This document shows positions 41,701-50,383 of a stretch of DNA of 64,000 nt, piece by piece (the stretch's first letter is position 1; each line of letters opens with the position of its first letter). The notes beneath the pieces are model-generated. The model saw nothing but the letters and a program-made list of their open reading frames with translations, was not told the origin of the DNA and made no database searches. The stretch covers positions 496,001 through 560,000 of the forward strand of contig NZ_CP092891.1 in NCBI RefSeq assembly GCF_026559675.1. The letters are read 5' to 3'. The translations under genes and the position numbers were made by a program. This stretch comes from Microbacterium oxydans (GTDB taxonomy: Bacteria; Actinomycetota; Actinomycetes; Actinomycetales; Microbacteriaceae).

Positions 41701-43466
41701 GGCGACACCCCGAGACCGGCGGAGGCGAGCACCCGCTGCAGTGCCGGCATGCGGAGCCCCGCATCGGCGAACAGCTGCGCATCCTGGAACAGCTCGGCGG
41801 TCGGGCCGACCGCTCGCACGCGGCCGTCCGCGAGGATCACGACGTGGGAGGTGTGCTCCGCGACGAGCTGCAGGTCGTGCGTCACGATCACGATCGTCGT
41901 GCCCTCGGAGCGCAGGCCGGCGAGCAGGTCGAGGAGCTCGGCGGCCCGCGCCCTGTCCTGCCCGAACGTGGGCTCGTCCAGCGCCAGCACGCGCGGGCGG
42001 GTGATCAGCGCCGTGCCCACGGACAGCCGCCGCTTCTCGCCACCGGACAGCAGGAACGGGTGCACGTCCTTCTTGTGCTCGAGTCCGAACCGCGCCAGCA
42101 TCTCGTCGACGCGCGTCGCGATCTCGTCCTCGGGCACGCGCCGCAGCCGGAGCCCGTGCGCCAGCTCGTCGAAGACCGTGTGTGCGATGAACTGATGCTC
42201 CGGGTTCTGGAACACGAAGCCGATGCGGGCAGCGAGGTCGCGTGGAGAGGCGGTCCCGGGGTCGATGCCGTCCACGACGACCTGGCCCCGCGGCGGCGGC
42301 ACCACGCCCGCAAGCGCCTGGATCAGCGTCGTCTTGCCCGCACCGTTCGCGCCGACAATGGCGGTGAGGCTGCCGGGCTCGAGGTCGAGATCGATCCCGT
42401 GCAGGATCTCGGTGCGCCGCCGTCGGACGGTCAGCCCGCGTGCCAGGATGATCGGCTCGGGGCGTTTCGTCTCGTCGCTGCGCTCCTCGCTCAACGACCG
42501 GGCGTCCCCGCTCGCCCCCACCCCGGTCGTCGAGCGCGCAGAGTGGAACGTGGCGTCGGAGCGCAGGGAGTGAGGCGAGACGTCGGAGGGCACGGAGTGA
42601 GACGAGACGTCCGCACGGGCGAGCGCACCCGCGAGCTCATCCGGCGTCAGCGGCAGCACGTCGAACGCATGACCCTGCTCGCGCAGCCGCAGCGCGGCGA
42701 GCGTCGCCCCGGGCAGCCAGACTCCCATCCCGAGCAGCTCGTCCGCATGGTCGCGGATGACCTCGGCGGCGGGCCCGTCGAAGGCGACCCGGCCCTCGCG
42801 GTCGAGCACGATGGTGCGCGTCACGAAGGCCATGGCTGCATCGAGGTTGTGCTCGACCAGGAGGATGGCGCGGTCCCCGGCGTGCACGACATCTGCGAGG
42901 GCCGCGTAGACGTCGTCGATGCCCTGCGGGTCGAGGTTGGCGGTCGGCTCGTCGAGCACGATCAGCGGCGAACCCATGGCGAGGGCGCACCCGATCGCGA
43001 GGCGCTGTCGTCCGCCGCCGGAGAGGTGGTCCGGGTTGTCGTCGCGACGCTCCCAGAGGCCGACCCGGCGCAGCGCCTCCTCGACCCTGCTCTGCACCAC
43101 GTCGAGGGGGAGCAGCAGGTTCTCGGGGCCGAACGCCACCTCGTCGTACACCGTTCCCGTGACGATCTGCGCATCCGGGTCCTGGAACACCATCGCGACA
43201 TGGGTGCTCAGCGTCGCCGTCTGCGCGCTCGCCGTGTCGATGCCCCCGGCCTCGACCGTGCCGTCCATGCTCGCCGACAGCGCGTGCGGGATCAGCCCGT
43301 TGAGGGCGAGGGTGAGCGTCGACTTGCCGGAGCCGGACGGACCGAGCAGCAGCACGACCTCGCCGGCGTGGATGTCGAACGTGACATCGCGGGGCGAGGG
43401 GTGCGCGGCATCGGCGTGGGTGAGGGAGAGCTCACGCACGCGGATCAGGGGCGCAGATGGGCGCAC
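41697..43466 (-). CDS. ECF transporter ATPase, two fused ABC domains
   Basis: A 589-residue fusion of EcfA-type ATPases. Domain 1 (about 8-240): Walker A GPSGSGKST, Q-loop VFQDPDAQ, signature LSGGGRQRL, Walker B LIVLDEP. Domain 2 (about 345-575): GANGAGKTT, VFQNPEHQ, LSGGEKRRL, VLALDEP. The linker contains a Ser/His-rich repeat (SDVSPHSLRSD) and then RSLSEERSDETKR, encoded by a 39-bp REP-like element inserted in frame (42463-42501). The start is GTG 43466. An iron box lies upstream, and the gene is coupled to EcfT. It should power siderophore uptake. Confidence 0.92.
   Translation of the reverse strand: MRPSAPLIRVRELSLTHADAAHPSPRDVTFDIHAGEVVLLLGPSGSGKSTLTLALNGLIPHALSASMDGTVEAGGIDTASAQTATLSTHVAMVFQDPDAQIVTGTVYDEVAFGPENLLLPLDVVQSRVEEALRRVGLWERRDDNPDHLSGGGRQRLAIGCALAMGSPLIVLDEPTANLDPQGIDDVYAALADVVHAGDRAILLVEHNLDAAMAFVTRTIVLDREGRVAFDGPAAEVIRDHADELLGMGVWLPGATLAALRLREQGHAFDVLPLTPDELAGALARADVSSHSVPSDVSPHSLRSDATFHSARSTTGVGASGDARSLSEERSDETKRPEPIILARGLTVRRRRTEILHGIDLDLEPGSLTAIVGANGAGKTTLIQALAGVVPPPRGQVVVDGIDPGTASPRDLAARIGFVFQNPEHQFIAHTVFDELAHGLRLRRVPEDEIATRVDEMLARFGLEHKKDVHPFLLSGGEKRRLSVGTALITRPRVLALDEPTFGQDRARAAELLDLLAGLRSEGTTIVIVTHDLQLVAEHTSHVVILADGRVRAVGPTAELFQDAQLFADAGLRMPALQRVLASAGLGVSP
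42463..42501. repeat. REP-like element inside the EcfA coding sequence
   Basis: A 39-bp copy of the palindromic repeat, reading CGTTTCGTCTCG at its start and CTCAACGACCGG at its end, exactly 13 codons long and in frame in the linker between the two ABC domains. The adjoining linker DNA (about 42520-42610) looks like degenerate relatives. Confidence 0.85.
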
Positions 43467-43503
43467 GGCGGAGTCCCGGGTCGGCGGATCGTACCCGTCT
43501 AAC

Positions 43504-43522
43504 TTAGCTGAGCCTTACCTGA
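43504..43522. promoter_or_regulatory. DtxR/IdeR-type iron box
   Basis: TTAGCTGAGCCTTACCTGA matches 14 of 19 positions of the actinobacterial iron-box consensus TTAGGTTAGGCTAACCTAA. It lies 38 bp upstream of the ATPase GTG, consistent with iron-dependent repression of the ECF/SIP operon. Confidence 0.75.
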
Positions 43523-43600
43523 ATCGCCATCGAGCCGTCATCGACCAACCGTCAGCCAACCGTCGCCCGGCAATCGACCCGCCGGTGACGCGCACGAGCG

Positions 43601-44146
43601 TCAGCGTCGAGCGACTCCGGCCTTGCGCAGAGCCGTGCCGATGGCGAGGCCGACCGCCGTCCAGGCGATGGGGCCGAGCACCGAGATCGCGAGGTAGAGG
43701 ATCTGCGCCCACAGCGGCATGACGGAGAGATGCGCAGCGAAGAACACGATCACCGCGACGAAGACGCCGATCACCGCGGCGGAGATGAAGAAGCGCCACG
43801 GCCCCCAGGCGCGGTAGCGGGTGAGTGCCGCGACGCCCTCCTGGATGAGGCCGAACAGCAGCGCCGTGCCGATGAACCGCAGCGCCCAGGCCGGGTTGAA
43901 GGCACTCGCGATCAGCGCGGCGAAGACGTGCGTGATCAGCGCGACGAGCGGGAGGCGCAGCACCTCCTGCGCGATGATGCCGGGCAGGACGTGCGAGCCG
44001 AGCAGGAGCCCGTAGAGGAACAGCAGCGGACTCGCCAGCAGCACGGGAGTCAGCCATCCGGCGATACCGGCGAGGATGCCGGTCGCGACTCCGATCGCCG
44101 CGCAGACGAGCAGTACTCGGGTCGACAGGACGGAGGTACGGGCCAC
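43601..44146 (-). CDS. ECF transporter S-component-like membrane protein (first copy)
   Basis: A 181-residue protein with about five to six helices, related along its length to the protein at 39307-39999. It lacks that protein's hydrophilic N-terminus. The start is GTG 44146, with GGAGAG immediately upstream. A 134-bp gap with the iron box separates it from the ATPase gene, so it may be transcribed separately. Two S-like subunits around one ATPase/EcfT set suggest two substrates, or a heteromeric binding unit. Confidence 0.75.
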   Translation of the reverse strand: MARTSVLSTRVLLVCAAIGVATGILAGIAGWLTPVLLASPLLFLYGLLLGSHVLPGIIAQEVLRLPLVALITHVFAALIASAFNPAWALRFIGTALLFGLIQEGVAALTRYRAWGPWRFFISAAVIGVFVAVIVFFAAHLSVMPLWAQILYLAISVLGPIAWTAVGLAIGTALRKAGVARR

Positions 44147-44198
44147 CTCTCCAGCTTACTGTCGACCTATCGGGAGGCAGACCGTGGATAACCCTGGC

Positions 44199-44246
44199 CG
44201 ATCGGCGAAGCGGTACTGACCGATCGACCAGATCTCGGACCGATCG
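44199..44246. promoter_or_regulatory. Three phased CGATCG repeats upstream of the subtilase gene
   Basis: CGATCG cores at 44199-44204, 44221-44226 and 44241-44246 lie in related contexts (CCGATCGGCGA, ACCGATCGACC, ACCGATCGGCGA), 20-22 bp apart and thus on one face of the helix. A -10-like TATGTT at 44260-44265 follows. They look like sites for an unidentified regulator. Confidence 0.55.
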
Positions 44247-44313
44247 GCGAGGGCAGGACTATGTTGGCCGCGGTGTGGCAACGAGGTCGCACCGTGATCA
44301 TCGGGAGCACGAC

Positions 44314-47300
44314 ATGGGTCGAACACCCCTCCGGATGGCAGCAGCCACCACCCTGGCCACGCTGTTCATCGCATCGACGGCCACCACCGGTTACGCGGCG
44401 ACGGAGGAGGTGACGCATCCCGTCCCCGTCGCAGGCACCCCCGGGCACTACATCGTGGTCATGAAGGCCGACCCCCTCGCCAGCTACGAGGGCGACGTGA
44501 AGGGGCTGAAGGCGACGAAGCCGGCCGAGGGTGAGCAGCTCGAGACGCAGTCGCAGGAGTCGCAGCGGTACGTGGAGCACCTCCAGACAGAGCAGACCGA
44601 CCTCGCCGGACAGATCGGCGTCACGCCGGACACCACCTACCAGGTCGTGCTGAACGGCTTCAGCGCCGACCTCACCGGCGCCCAGGTCGACACACTGCGT
44701 GCGTCCAAGGACGTCCTCGGCGTCTATCCCGACGAGATCCGCCACCCCGATGCGCAGACCTCGACCTCCTATCTCGGACTCGGAGACGACCGCAAGGGTC
44801 GCGGCGGCGTCTGGCAGCAGACCGGTGGAGTCGACAAGGCCGGAGAGGGTGTCGTGGTCGGTGTGATCGACACCGGCATCGCCCCCGAGCACCCGTCGTT
44901 CGAGGGCAAGAAGCTCAAGAAGCAGAAGAAGCAGCACAGCCGGCACAAGGGCGGCCAGCCCTACACCGACGGCACTTACGTCTACTTCGACAAGTCCGAC
45001 GGCGGCCAGTTCCGCTCCACGATGGTCGAGGGCCAGGACTGGGACAAGCGCGCCTACTCGTCCAAGCTGATCGGCGGCCAGTACTTCTCCGCGGGAGCCG
45101 CGGCCGCGGGCTTCGACTTCCAGTACGACTACCTCTCGCCGCGTGACGGCGACGGCCACGGCTCGCACACCGCGAGCACGGCTGCCGGCAACTTCAAGGT
45201 CAAGGCGGCCGTCGAGGGCGTCGACTTCGGAACGATCTCCGGCGTCGCACCGGCGTCCAAGGTCGCCGCGTACAAGGCCTGCTACGTCGGACCCGACGTG
45301 ACCATCACGGAGGACGACATCTGCGCGCTGAGCGACCTCGTCGCCGCGATCGACCAGGCCGTCGCCGACGGCGTCGACGTGATCAACTACTCGATCGGCG
45401 GGGGCGCGGCGAGCACCGTGATGTCGCCGGAGGACCTGGCGTTCTTCAACGCCGCGGCCGCGGGCGTCTTCGTCGCTACCAGCGCCGGCAACGACGGTCC
45501 CGACCCGGTCACGGCCGACCACGCGTCGCCCTGGTACACGACCGTCGCGGCATCCACCATCCCGACCTGGGAAGGCACGGTGCAGTTCCCCGGCTTCGCG
45601 CAGGCCGGAGCCTCGGTGAGCGTGCCGTTCGGCAAGAAGGTCACCGGGCCGTCGATCGCGGCGGCGGATGCTGCGGCGGCGGGTGCCGCCGACGCGCAGC
45701 TCTGCCTGCCGGGGACACTCGACCCGGCGAAGGTCGCGGGACACATCGTGGTCTGCGATCGCGGCAACAACGCGCGTGCTGAGAAGTCGCAGGTCGTGAA
45801 GGACGCCGGCGGCAAGGGCATGGTCCTGGTGAACGTGCCGGGCGGGGCCGACTCGCTCGACAACGACTTCCACGCCGTCCCGACGGTGCACCTGGCCGCC
45901 GCGCACCGTGCGGCCGTGCTCGCCTACGTGCAGGGCGGCGTCGACCGTCCGATCACGCTCGTCGGTGCGAACACCACGGGCGTCACCACTCCCACGCCGC
46001 AGATCGCGGGCTTCTCGAGTCGCGGACCGATGCTGGCCGACGGCAGCGATGTGCTGAAGCCGGATGTCGCGGCGCCCGGCGTCGCGATCCTCGCGGCGAC
46101 GAACAACGCCCCGGGGGAGAAGCCGACCTTCGGCATCCTCTCCGGCACGTCGATGGCCTCCCCGCACGTCGCGGGTCTGGGCGCGCTGTACCTCGGCGAG
46201 CACCCGAAGGCGACGCCCGCGGAGATCCGATCGGCGATGATGACCACCGCGTACGACACGGTGCTCCCGGACGGGTCGAAGAACACGGATCCGTTCGAGC
46301 AGGGCGCGGGGCAGGTCGATCCGAAGCGGTACCTGAACCCGGGCCTCCTCTACCTCAACGGGGTGAAGGACTGGGCGGCGTTCCTCGACGGGAAGGGCCT
46401 GTCGGACTTCCCGGGCATCGACCCCATCGACGGCAGCGACCTGAACCAGGCGTCGATCTCGATCGGCTCGCTGGCCAGCGCGCAGACGGTCACCCGTGCG
46501 GTCACCTCGACCGAGAAGGGGGTCTTCACCGCGAAGGCCGCCGTGCCCGGCGTGAACGTGAAGGTCACGCCGTCGCAGTTGACGTTCGACAAGCCGGGGC
46601 AGACGAAGACCTTCACGGTCACGTTCGACAACTCCAGCGCACCCGTCGAGCAGTGGGCCACCGGTTCGCTGACCTGGAAGAGCAAGAAGAACACGGTGCG
46701 CTCCCCGATCGCGGTGTTCCCGGTGACGGCGGATGCCCCGGCCGAGGTGTCGGGCAGCGGCGTCGACGGCAGCATCCCGGTGCAGATCACCCCCGGTCTC
46801 GACGGCGATCTGGCGCTCGACCTCTCGGGTCTCACGCCGTTCGAGCTGCTCACCGACCCGGACAACCCCGTCGCGGGGCACTCGGGCGACGAGAACTCGG
46901 GCGACGCGAACAAGGACGTGGCGTGGATCGTCGACGTACCCGAGGGCACCACGCTCTCGCGGTTCGACCTCGACTCGTCGGATGACGAGGGCAGCGACCT
47001 CGACCTCACGGTGTACCGCGTCGTGGGCCCGGACGACCTGCAGTACTACCAGCGGTGGCAGTCGGCGACCGGTTCGGCGGATGAGCAGGTCACGATCCCC
47101 GCGCCGACCCCCGGGACGTACCTCGTGGTGGCGAACGTGTACTCGACGACGGGACCGATGACGTGGGACATGACCCACGCCGACGTGCAGCCCGATGGAG
47201 CGGGCGCGTTCACCGCGACGCCGAACCCGATCGCCGCGGTCCGCGGCGTGAAGACGAGCTACGAGCTCAGCTGGTCCGGACTCACCGCCGGCACCCGCTA

Positions 47301-47547
47301 TCTCGGGCTCGTGCAGTACGGCGACTCGGCGGTCCGCACCGTGGTGACGGTCGACGTCCCCGCGGCGAAGGCTCCGGCGACGAAGGCCCCGGCGACGAAG
47401 GCCCCGGCGACGAAGGCACCCGAGACGAAGGCGCCGGAGACCCCGGCACCCGAGACGAAGGCGCCGGAGACGAAGGCCCCGGAGACGAAGGCCCCGGAGA
47501 CGGGCGCTCCGGAGACGCCGGCGCCGGGCGGGGAGAAGCGGGAGTAG
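44314..47547 (+). CDS. Secreted subtilisin-like serine protease (S8)
   Basis: A 1077-residue extracellular protease. Order: signal peptide (1 to about 28, ending YAA), inhibitor-I9 propeptide (about 45-145), S8 catalytic domain with an inserted PA domain, a fibronectin-III-like domain (about 700-820), a prepeptidase-type C-terminal domain, then a (P)ATKAPETK repeat tail encoded by 12-15-bp units. The catalytic triad is Asp186 (VIDTGIAPEH), His282 (GDGHGSHTAS) and Ser613 (SGTSMASPH), with Asn in SAGNDGP. There is no sortase motif; the Lys/Pro tail may bind cell wall. ATG 44314 has GGGAG 6 nt upstream. Three CGATCG repeats precede the promoter. Confidence 0.92.
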   Translation: MGRTPLRMAAATTLATLFIASTATTGYAATEEVTHPVPVAGTPGHYIVVMKADPLASYEGDVKGLKATKPAEGEQLETQSQESQRYVEHLQTEQTDLAGQIGVTPDTTYQVVLNGFSADLTGAQVDTLRASKDVLGVYPDEIRHPDAQTSTSYLGLGDDRKGRGGVWQQTGGVDKAGEGVVVGVIDTGIAPEHPSFEGKKLKKQKKQHSRHKGGQPYTDGTYVYFDKSDGGQFRSTMVEGQDWDKRAYSSKLIGGQYFSAGAAAAGFDFQYDYLSPRDGDGHGSHTASTAAGNFKVKAAVEGVDFGTISGVAPASKVAAYKACYVGPDVTITEDDICALSDLVAAIDQAVADGVDVINYSIGGGAASTVMSPEDLAFFNAAAAGVFVATSAGNDGPDPVTADHASPWYTTVAASTIPTWEGTVQFPGFAQAGASVSVPFGKKVTGPSIAAADAAAAGAADAQLCLPGTLDPAKVAGHIVVCDRGNNARAEKSQVVKDAGGKGMVLVNVPGGADSLDNDFHAVPTVHLAAAHRAAVLAYVQGGVDRPITLVGANTTGVTTPTPQIAGFSSRGPMLADGSDVLKPDVAAPGVAILAATNNAPGEKPTFGILSGTSMASPHVAGLGALYLGEHPKATPAEIRSAMMTTAYDTVLPDGSKNTDPFEQGAGQVDPKRYLNPGLLYLNGVKDWAAFLDGKGLSDFPGIDPIDGSDLNQASISIGSLASAQTVTRAVTSTEKGVFTAKAAVPGVNVKVTPSQLTFDKPGQTKTFTVTFDNSSAPVEQWATGSLTWKSKKNTVRSPIAVFPVTADAPAEVSGSGVDGSIPVQITPGLDGDLALDLSGLTPFELLTDPDNPVAGHSGDENSGDANKDVAWIVDVPEGTTLSRFDLDSSDDEGSDLDLTVYRVVGPDDLQYYQRWQSATGSADEQVTIPAPTPGTYLVVANVYSTTGPMTWDMTHADVQPDGAGAFTATPNPIAAVRGVKTSYELSWSGLTAGTRYLGLVQYGDSAVRTVVTVDVPAAKAPATKAPATKAPATKAPETKAPETPAPETKAPETKAPETKAPETGAPETPAPGGEKRE

Positions 47548-47554
47548 GCCGGAC

Positions 47555-47705
47555 CGTTTCGTCTCGCTTCGCTCGCTCAACGACCGGGTCCTCCCTCCCG
47601 GTCGTTGAGTGCGTCGGGGTGTCCTCCCTCCCGGTCGTTGAGCGGGTCGGGGTCCTCCCTCCCGGGCGTTTAGCGACGGAGCGCAGCGAGGGAGACGAGA
47701 CCTCC
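47555..47705. repeat. REP-like cluster after subtilase gene
   Basis: One full copy (47555-47587, CGTTTCGTCTCG...CAACGACCGG) is followed by three units of about 32 bp beginning TCCTCCCTCCCGG, two carrying partial GGTCGTTGAG, and an inverted degenerate copy ending GAGACGAGACC. It may terminate transcription between the subtilase gene and cstA. Confidence 0.75.
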
Positions 47706-47819
47706 GTTCATCGCGCGATCGGCGCCGCTCGTCGCAGCATCCGCTCCGACGTCGTCGTCCGGGGCACGGTTTTCCTAGCGTGGGGGAACGCAATGTCGCG
47801 TATCCCGAGGAGAACCGCC

Positions 47820-50105
47820 ATGACTTCACCTTCGTCGCGCCGCCGCGACGGCGCCGGACTCGTCGACGACGAACCCGTCATCGTCACCGACCCGAAACTC
47901 CCCCCTGTCGCCCTCACCGATGACCACCACGTGAAGGCGAACCGCTGGACCTGGCCGAAGATCCTGATCTGGTCGGCGATCGCCCTGCTGGGTGCCGTCG
48001 CCTGGACCATGCTCGCCATCGTCCGCGGCGAGACCGTGAACGCGATCTGGTTCGTGTTCGCCGCCGTCTGCACGTACCTGATCGGCTACCGCTTCTATTC
48101 GAAGGTGATCGAGAAGTACATCACCCGCCCCGACGACCGCCGGGCGACCCCCGCCGAGGTGAAGCAGGACGGCAAGGACTACGTCCCCACCGACAGGCGC
48201 GTGCTCTACGGCCACCACTTCGCCGCCATCGCCGGTGCCGGTCCGCTCGTCGGCCCCGTGCTCGCGGCGCAGATGGGCTACCTCCCCGGCACGATCTGGA
48301 TCATCGTGGGCGTCGTGCTCGCCGGTGCCGTGCAGGACTACACGGTGCTCTTCTTCTCCATGCGCCGCGGAGGCCGCACGATCGGCCAGATGGCCCGGCA
48401 GGAACTCGGCAAGATCGGTGGCACCGCCGCGATCATCGCCTCGCTGCTGATCATGCTGATCATCGTCGCGATCCTCGCCCTCGTCGTCGTCAACGCGCTC
48501 GGCGAAAGCCCCTGGGGCGTGTTCTCGGTTGCGATGACCATCCCGATCGCCCTCTTCATGGGCGTGTACCTGCGCTACCTGCGCCCCGGCAAGGTCACCG
48601 AGGTCTCGATCATCGGCTTCGTGCTGCTGATGGCGGCGATCATCGCCGGCGGCTGGGTCGCCGGCACCGACTGGGGCCAGGCGATCTTCCACCTCGACCG
48701 CACCACGATCGCGTGGGGCATCATCATCTACGGCTTCATCGCCGCGGTGCTCCCGGTCTGGCTGCTGCTCGCCCCGCGCGACTACCTGTCGACCTTCATG
48801 AAGATCGGCGTGATCGTGATGCTCGCCGGCGCCATCGTCCTGGTGCGCCCCGAGATCACCGTTCCCGCGGTCAGCATCTTCGGCGAGAACGGCATGGGAC
48901 CGGTGTTCGCCGGTCCGCTCTTCCCCTTCCTGTTCGTCACCATCGCGTGCGGGGCGCTGTCCGGGTTCCATGCTCTGATCGCCTCCGGCACGACCCCGAA
49001 GCTCATCGAGAAGGAGCGCCAGACGCGCTTCATCGGCTACGGCGGCATGCTCATGGAGTCGTTCGTCGCGATCATGGCGCTGGTCGCCGCGATCTCGATC
49101 GACCAGGGCATCTACTTCGCGATGAACGCCCCGACGGCGGCGACGGGAGGCACGGTCGAAGGGGCCGTCGCCTTCGTGAACTCGCTGGGGCTGACGGGGG
49201 TGAACCTCACGCCCGAGATGCTCACCGGCACGGCCACGCTGGTCGGTGAGGAGTCGATCGTGTCCCGCACGGGCGGGGCTCCGACCCTCGCGCTCGGCCT
49301 CGCGCACATCATGCAGCAGGCGCTCGGCGGCCAGGCGCTCATGGCGTTCTGGTACCACTTCGCGATCATGTTCGAGGCGCTGTTCATCCTCACCGCGGTG
49401 GATGCCGGCACGCGTGTCGCCCGCTTCATGCTGCAGGACTCGATCGGTGCCTGGTTCCCGAAATTCCGCGACGTCTCGTGGCGTCCCGGCGTCTGGATCT
49501 GCACCGCGATCATGGTGGCCGGCTGGGGAGCGATCCTCATCCTCGGCGTCACCGACCCGCTCGGCGGCATCAACACCTTCTTCCCGCTGTTCGGCATCGC
49601 CAACCAGCTGCTCGCCGCGATCGCGCTCGCCGTGGTGCTGGCGATCGTCGCCAAGCGCGGCCGGAGCTACGTCAAGTGGCTGTGGATCATCGCGCTGCCG
49701 CTCGCGTTCACCGCGGTCGTCACGATCACGGCGTCGCTGTACAAGATCGCCTCCCCGGTTCCGGCCATCGGCTACTGGGCGAACCACTTCCGCTACGTCG
49801 CCGCCCGCGACAGCGGAGACACCTCGCTCGGCGAACCGGAGGTGCTCGACGCGGTCATCCGCAACACGGCCGTGCAGGGCACGCTGTCGATCATCTTCGT
49901 CACCCTCGCGATCATCGTGATGGTGATGGCCGTGATCGTCACGATCAAGGCCATCCGCAACGGCGGTGGGGAGAACACCGAGGACACGCCCGTCGCCTCG
50001 CGCCGGTTCGCTCCGGCCGGGTTCCTGCCGAGCGCCGAGGAGCGCGAGCTCGAGAAGCAGTGGGAGCCGATCCTCGCCGACGACCGCAAGGCGTCGACCC
50101 ACTGA
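47820..50105 (+). CDS. cstA: CstA-family carbon starvation / pyruvate transporter
   Basis: A 761-residue membrane protein with about 16-18 helices. Family motifs include YGHHFAAIAGAGPLVGPVLAAQMGYLPG (near residue 125), VGVVLAGAVQDYTVLFFSMRRGG, GALSGFHALIASGTTPK and FPLFGIANQLLAAIAL. In enterobacteria CstA and BtsT import pyruvate, with peptide uptake also proposed. ATG 47820 has GAGGAG 7 nt upstream; an ATG at 47793 is an alternative. It is followed at once by a YbdD gene and a LytS/LytTR pair, the same set of functions as the E. coli BtsSR-BtsT system. Confidence 0.93.
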   Translation: MTSPSSRRRDGAGLVDDEPVIVTDPKLPPVALTDDHHVKANRWTWPKILIWSAIALLGAVAWTMLAIVRGETVNAIWFVFAAVCTYLIGYRFYSKVIEKYITRPDDRRATPAEVKQDGKDYVPTDRRVLYGHHFAAIAGAGPLVGPVLAAQMGYLPGTIWIIVGVVLAGAVQDYTVLFFSMRRGGRTIGQMARQELGKIGGTAAIIASLLIMLIIVAILALVVVNALGESPWGVFSVAMTIPIALFMGVYLRYLRPGKVTEVSIIGFVLLMAAIIAGGWVAGTDWGQAIFHLDRTTIAWGIIIYGFIAAVLPVWLLLAPRDYLSTFMKIGVIVMLAGAIVLVRPEITVPAVSIFGENGMGPVFAGPLFPFLFVTIACGALSGFHALIASGTTPKLIEKERQTRFIGYGGMLMESFVAIMALVAAISIDQGIYFAMNAPTAATGGTVEGAVAFVNSLGLTGVNLTPEMLTGTATLVGEESIVSRTGGAPTLALGLAHIMQQALGGQALMAFWYHFAIMFEALFILTAVDAGTRVARFMLQDSIGAWFPKFRDVSWRPGVWICTAIMVAGWGAILILGVTDPLGGINTFFPLFGIANQLLAAIALAVVLAIVAKRGRSYVKWLWIIALPLAFTAVVTITASLYKIASPVPAIGYWANHFRYVAARDSGDTSLGEPEVLDAVIRNTAVQGTLSIIFVTLAIIVMVMAVIVTIKAIRNGGGENTEDTPVASRRFAPAGFLPSAEERELEKQWEPILADDRKASTH

Positions 50106-50106
50106 G

Positions 50107-50352
50107 ATGGCCGACACCATGAGTCGGACGGATGCCGCGACCACCCTCCTGCGGACGCTCCTGAGCGCCGCGGGGCGGGCGGGTCGCGGCATCCGCTGGT
50201 ACATCACGAATCTGATGGGCGACAGCGCCTATGCGACGTACGTCGCCCATCAGCGTCGCCAGCATCCGGAGGAGGAGCCGTTGACCGAGCGGCAGTTCTG
50301 GCGGCAGCGGATGGACGATCAGGATCGCAACCCCGGTGCCCGCTGCTGCTGA
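50107..50352 (+). CDS. YbdD/YjiX family small protein
   Basis: An 81-residue protein with the family core YITNLMGDSAYATYVAHQRRQHPEEEPLTERQFWR and a C-terminal Cys-Cys (GARCC). It starts 1 bp after the CstA stop, so the two are co-transcribed; an internal ATG at 50119 is an alternative. YbdD-type proteins accompany CstA transporters and have been linked to pyruvate uptake. Confidence 0.88.
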   Translation: MADTMSRTDAATTLLRTLLSAAGRAGRGIRWYITNLMGDSAYATYVAHQRRQHPEEEPLTERQFWRQRMDDQDRNPGARCC

Positions 50353-50383
50353 GAGCGGGTGGGGCAGTGCCTAGGCTGAGGCC

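Noticed and set aside
44314..47547. Sortase anchoring of the subtilase
   Set aside because: The C-terminus is a Thr/Lys/Pro repeat tail without LPxTG or LAxTG, hydrophobic helix or basic end.
44167..47829. Very long antisense reading frame (over 1200 codons) opposite the subtilase gene; similar ones at 6122-8797 and 24829-28335
   Set aside because: They mirror real genes with clear family motifs. Their Arg/Asp/His-rich composition is what GC-rich codon use produces on the opposite strand, and they have no ribosome site or family resemblance.
50107..50352. YbdD-like gene as a selenoprotein
   Set aside because: The terminal Cys-Cys is encoded by TGC TGC and the TGA is an ordinary stop; there is no sign of a selenocysteine element.
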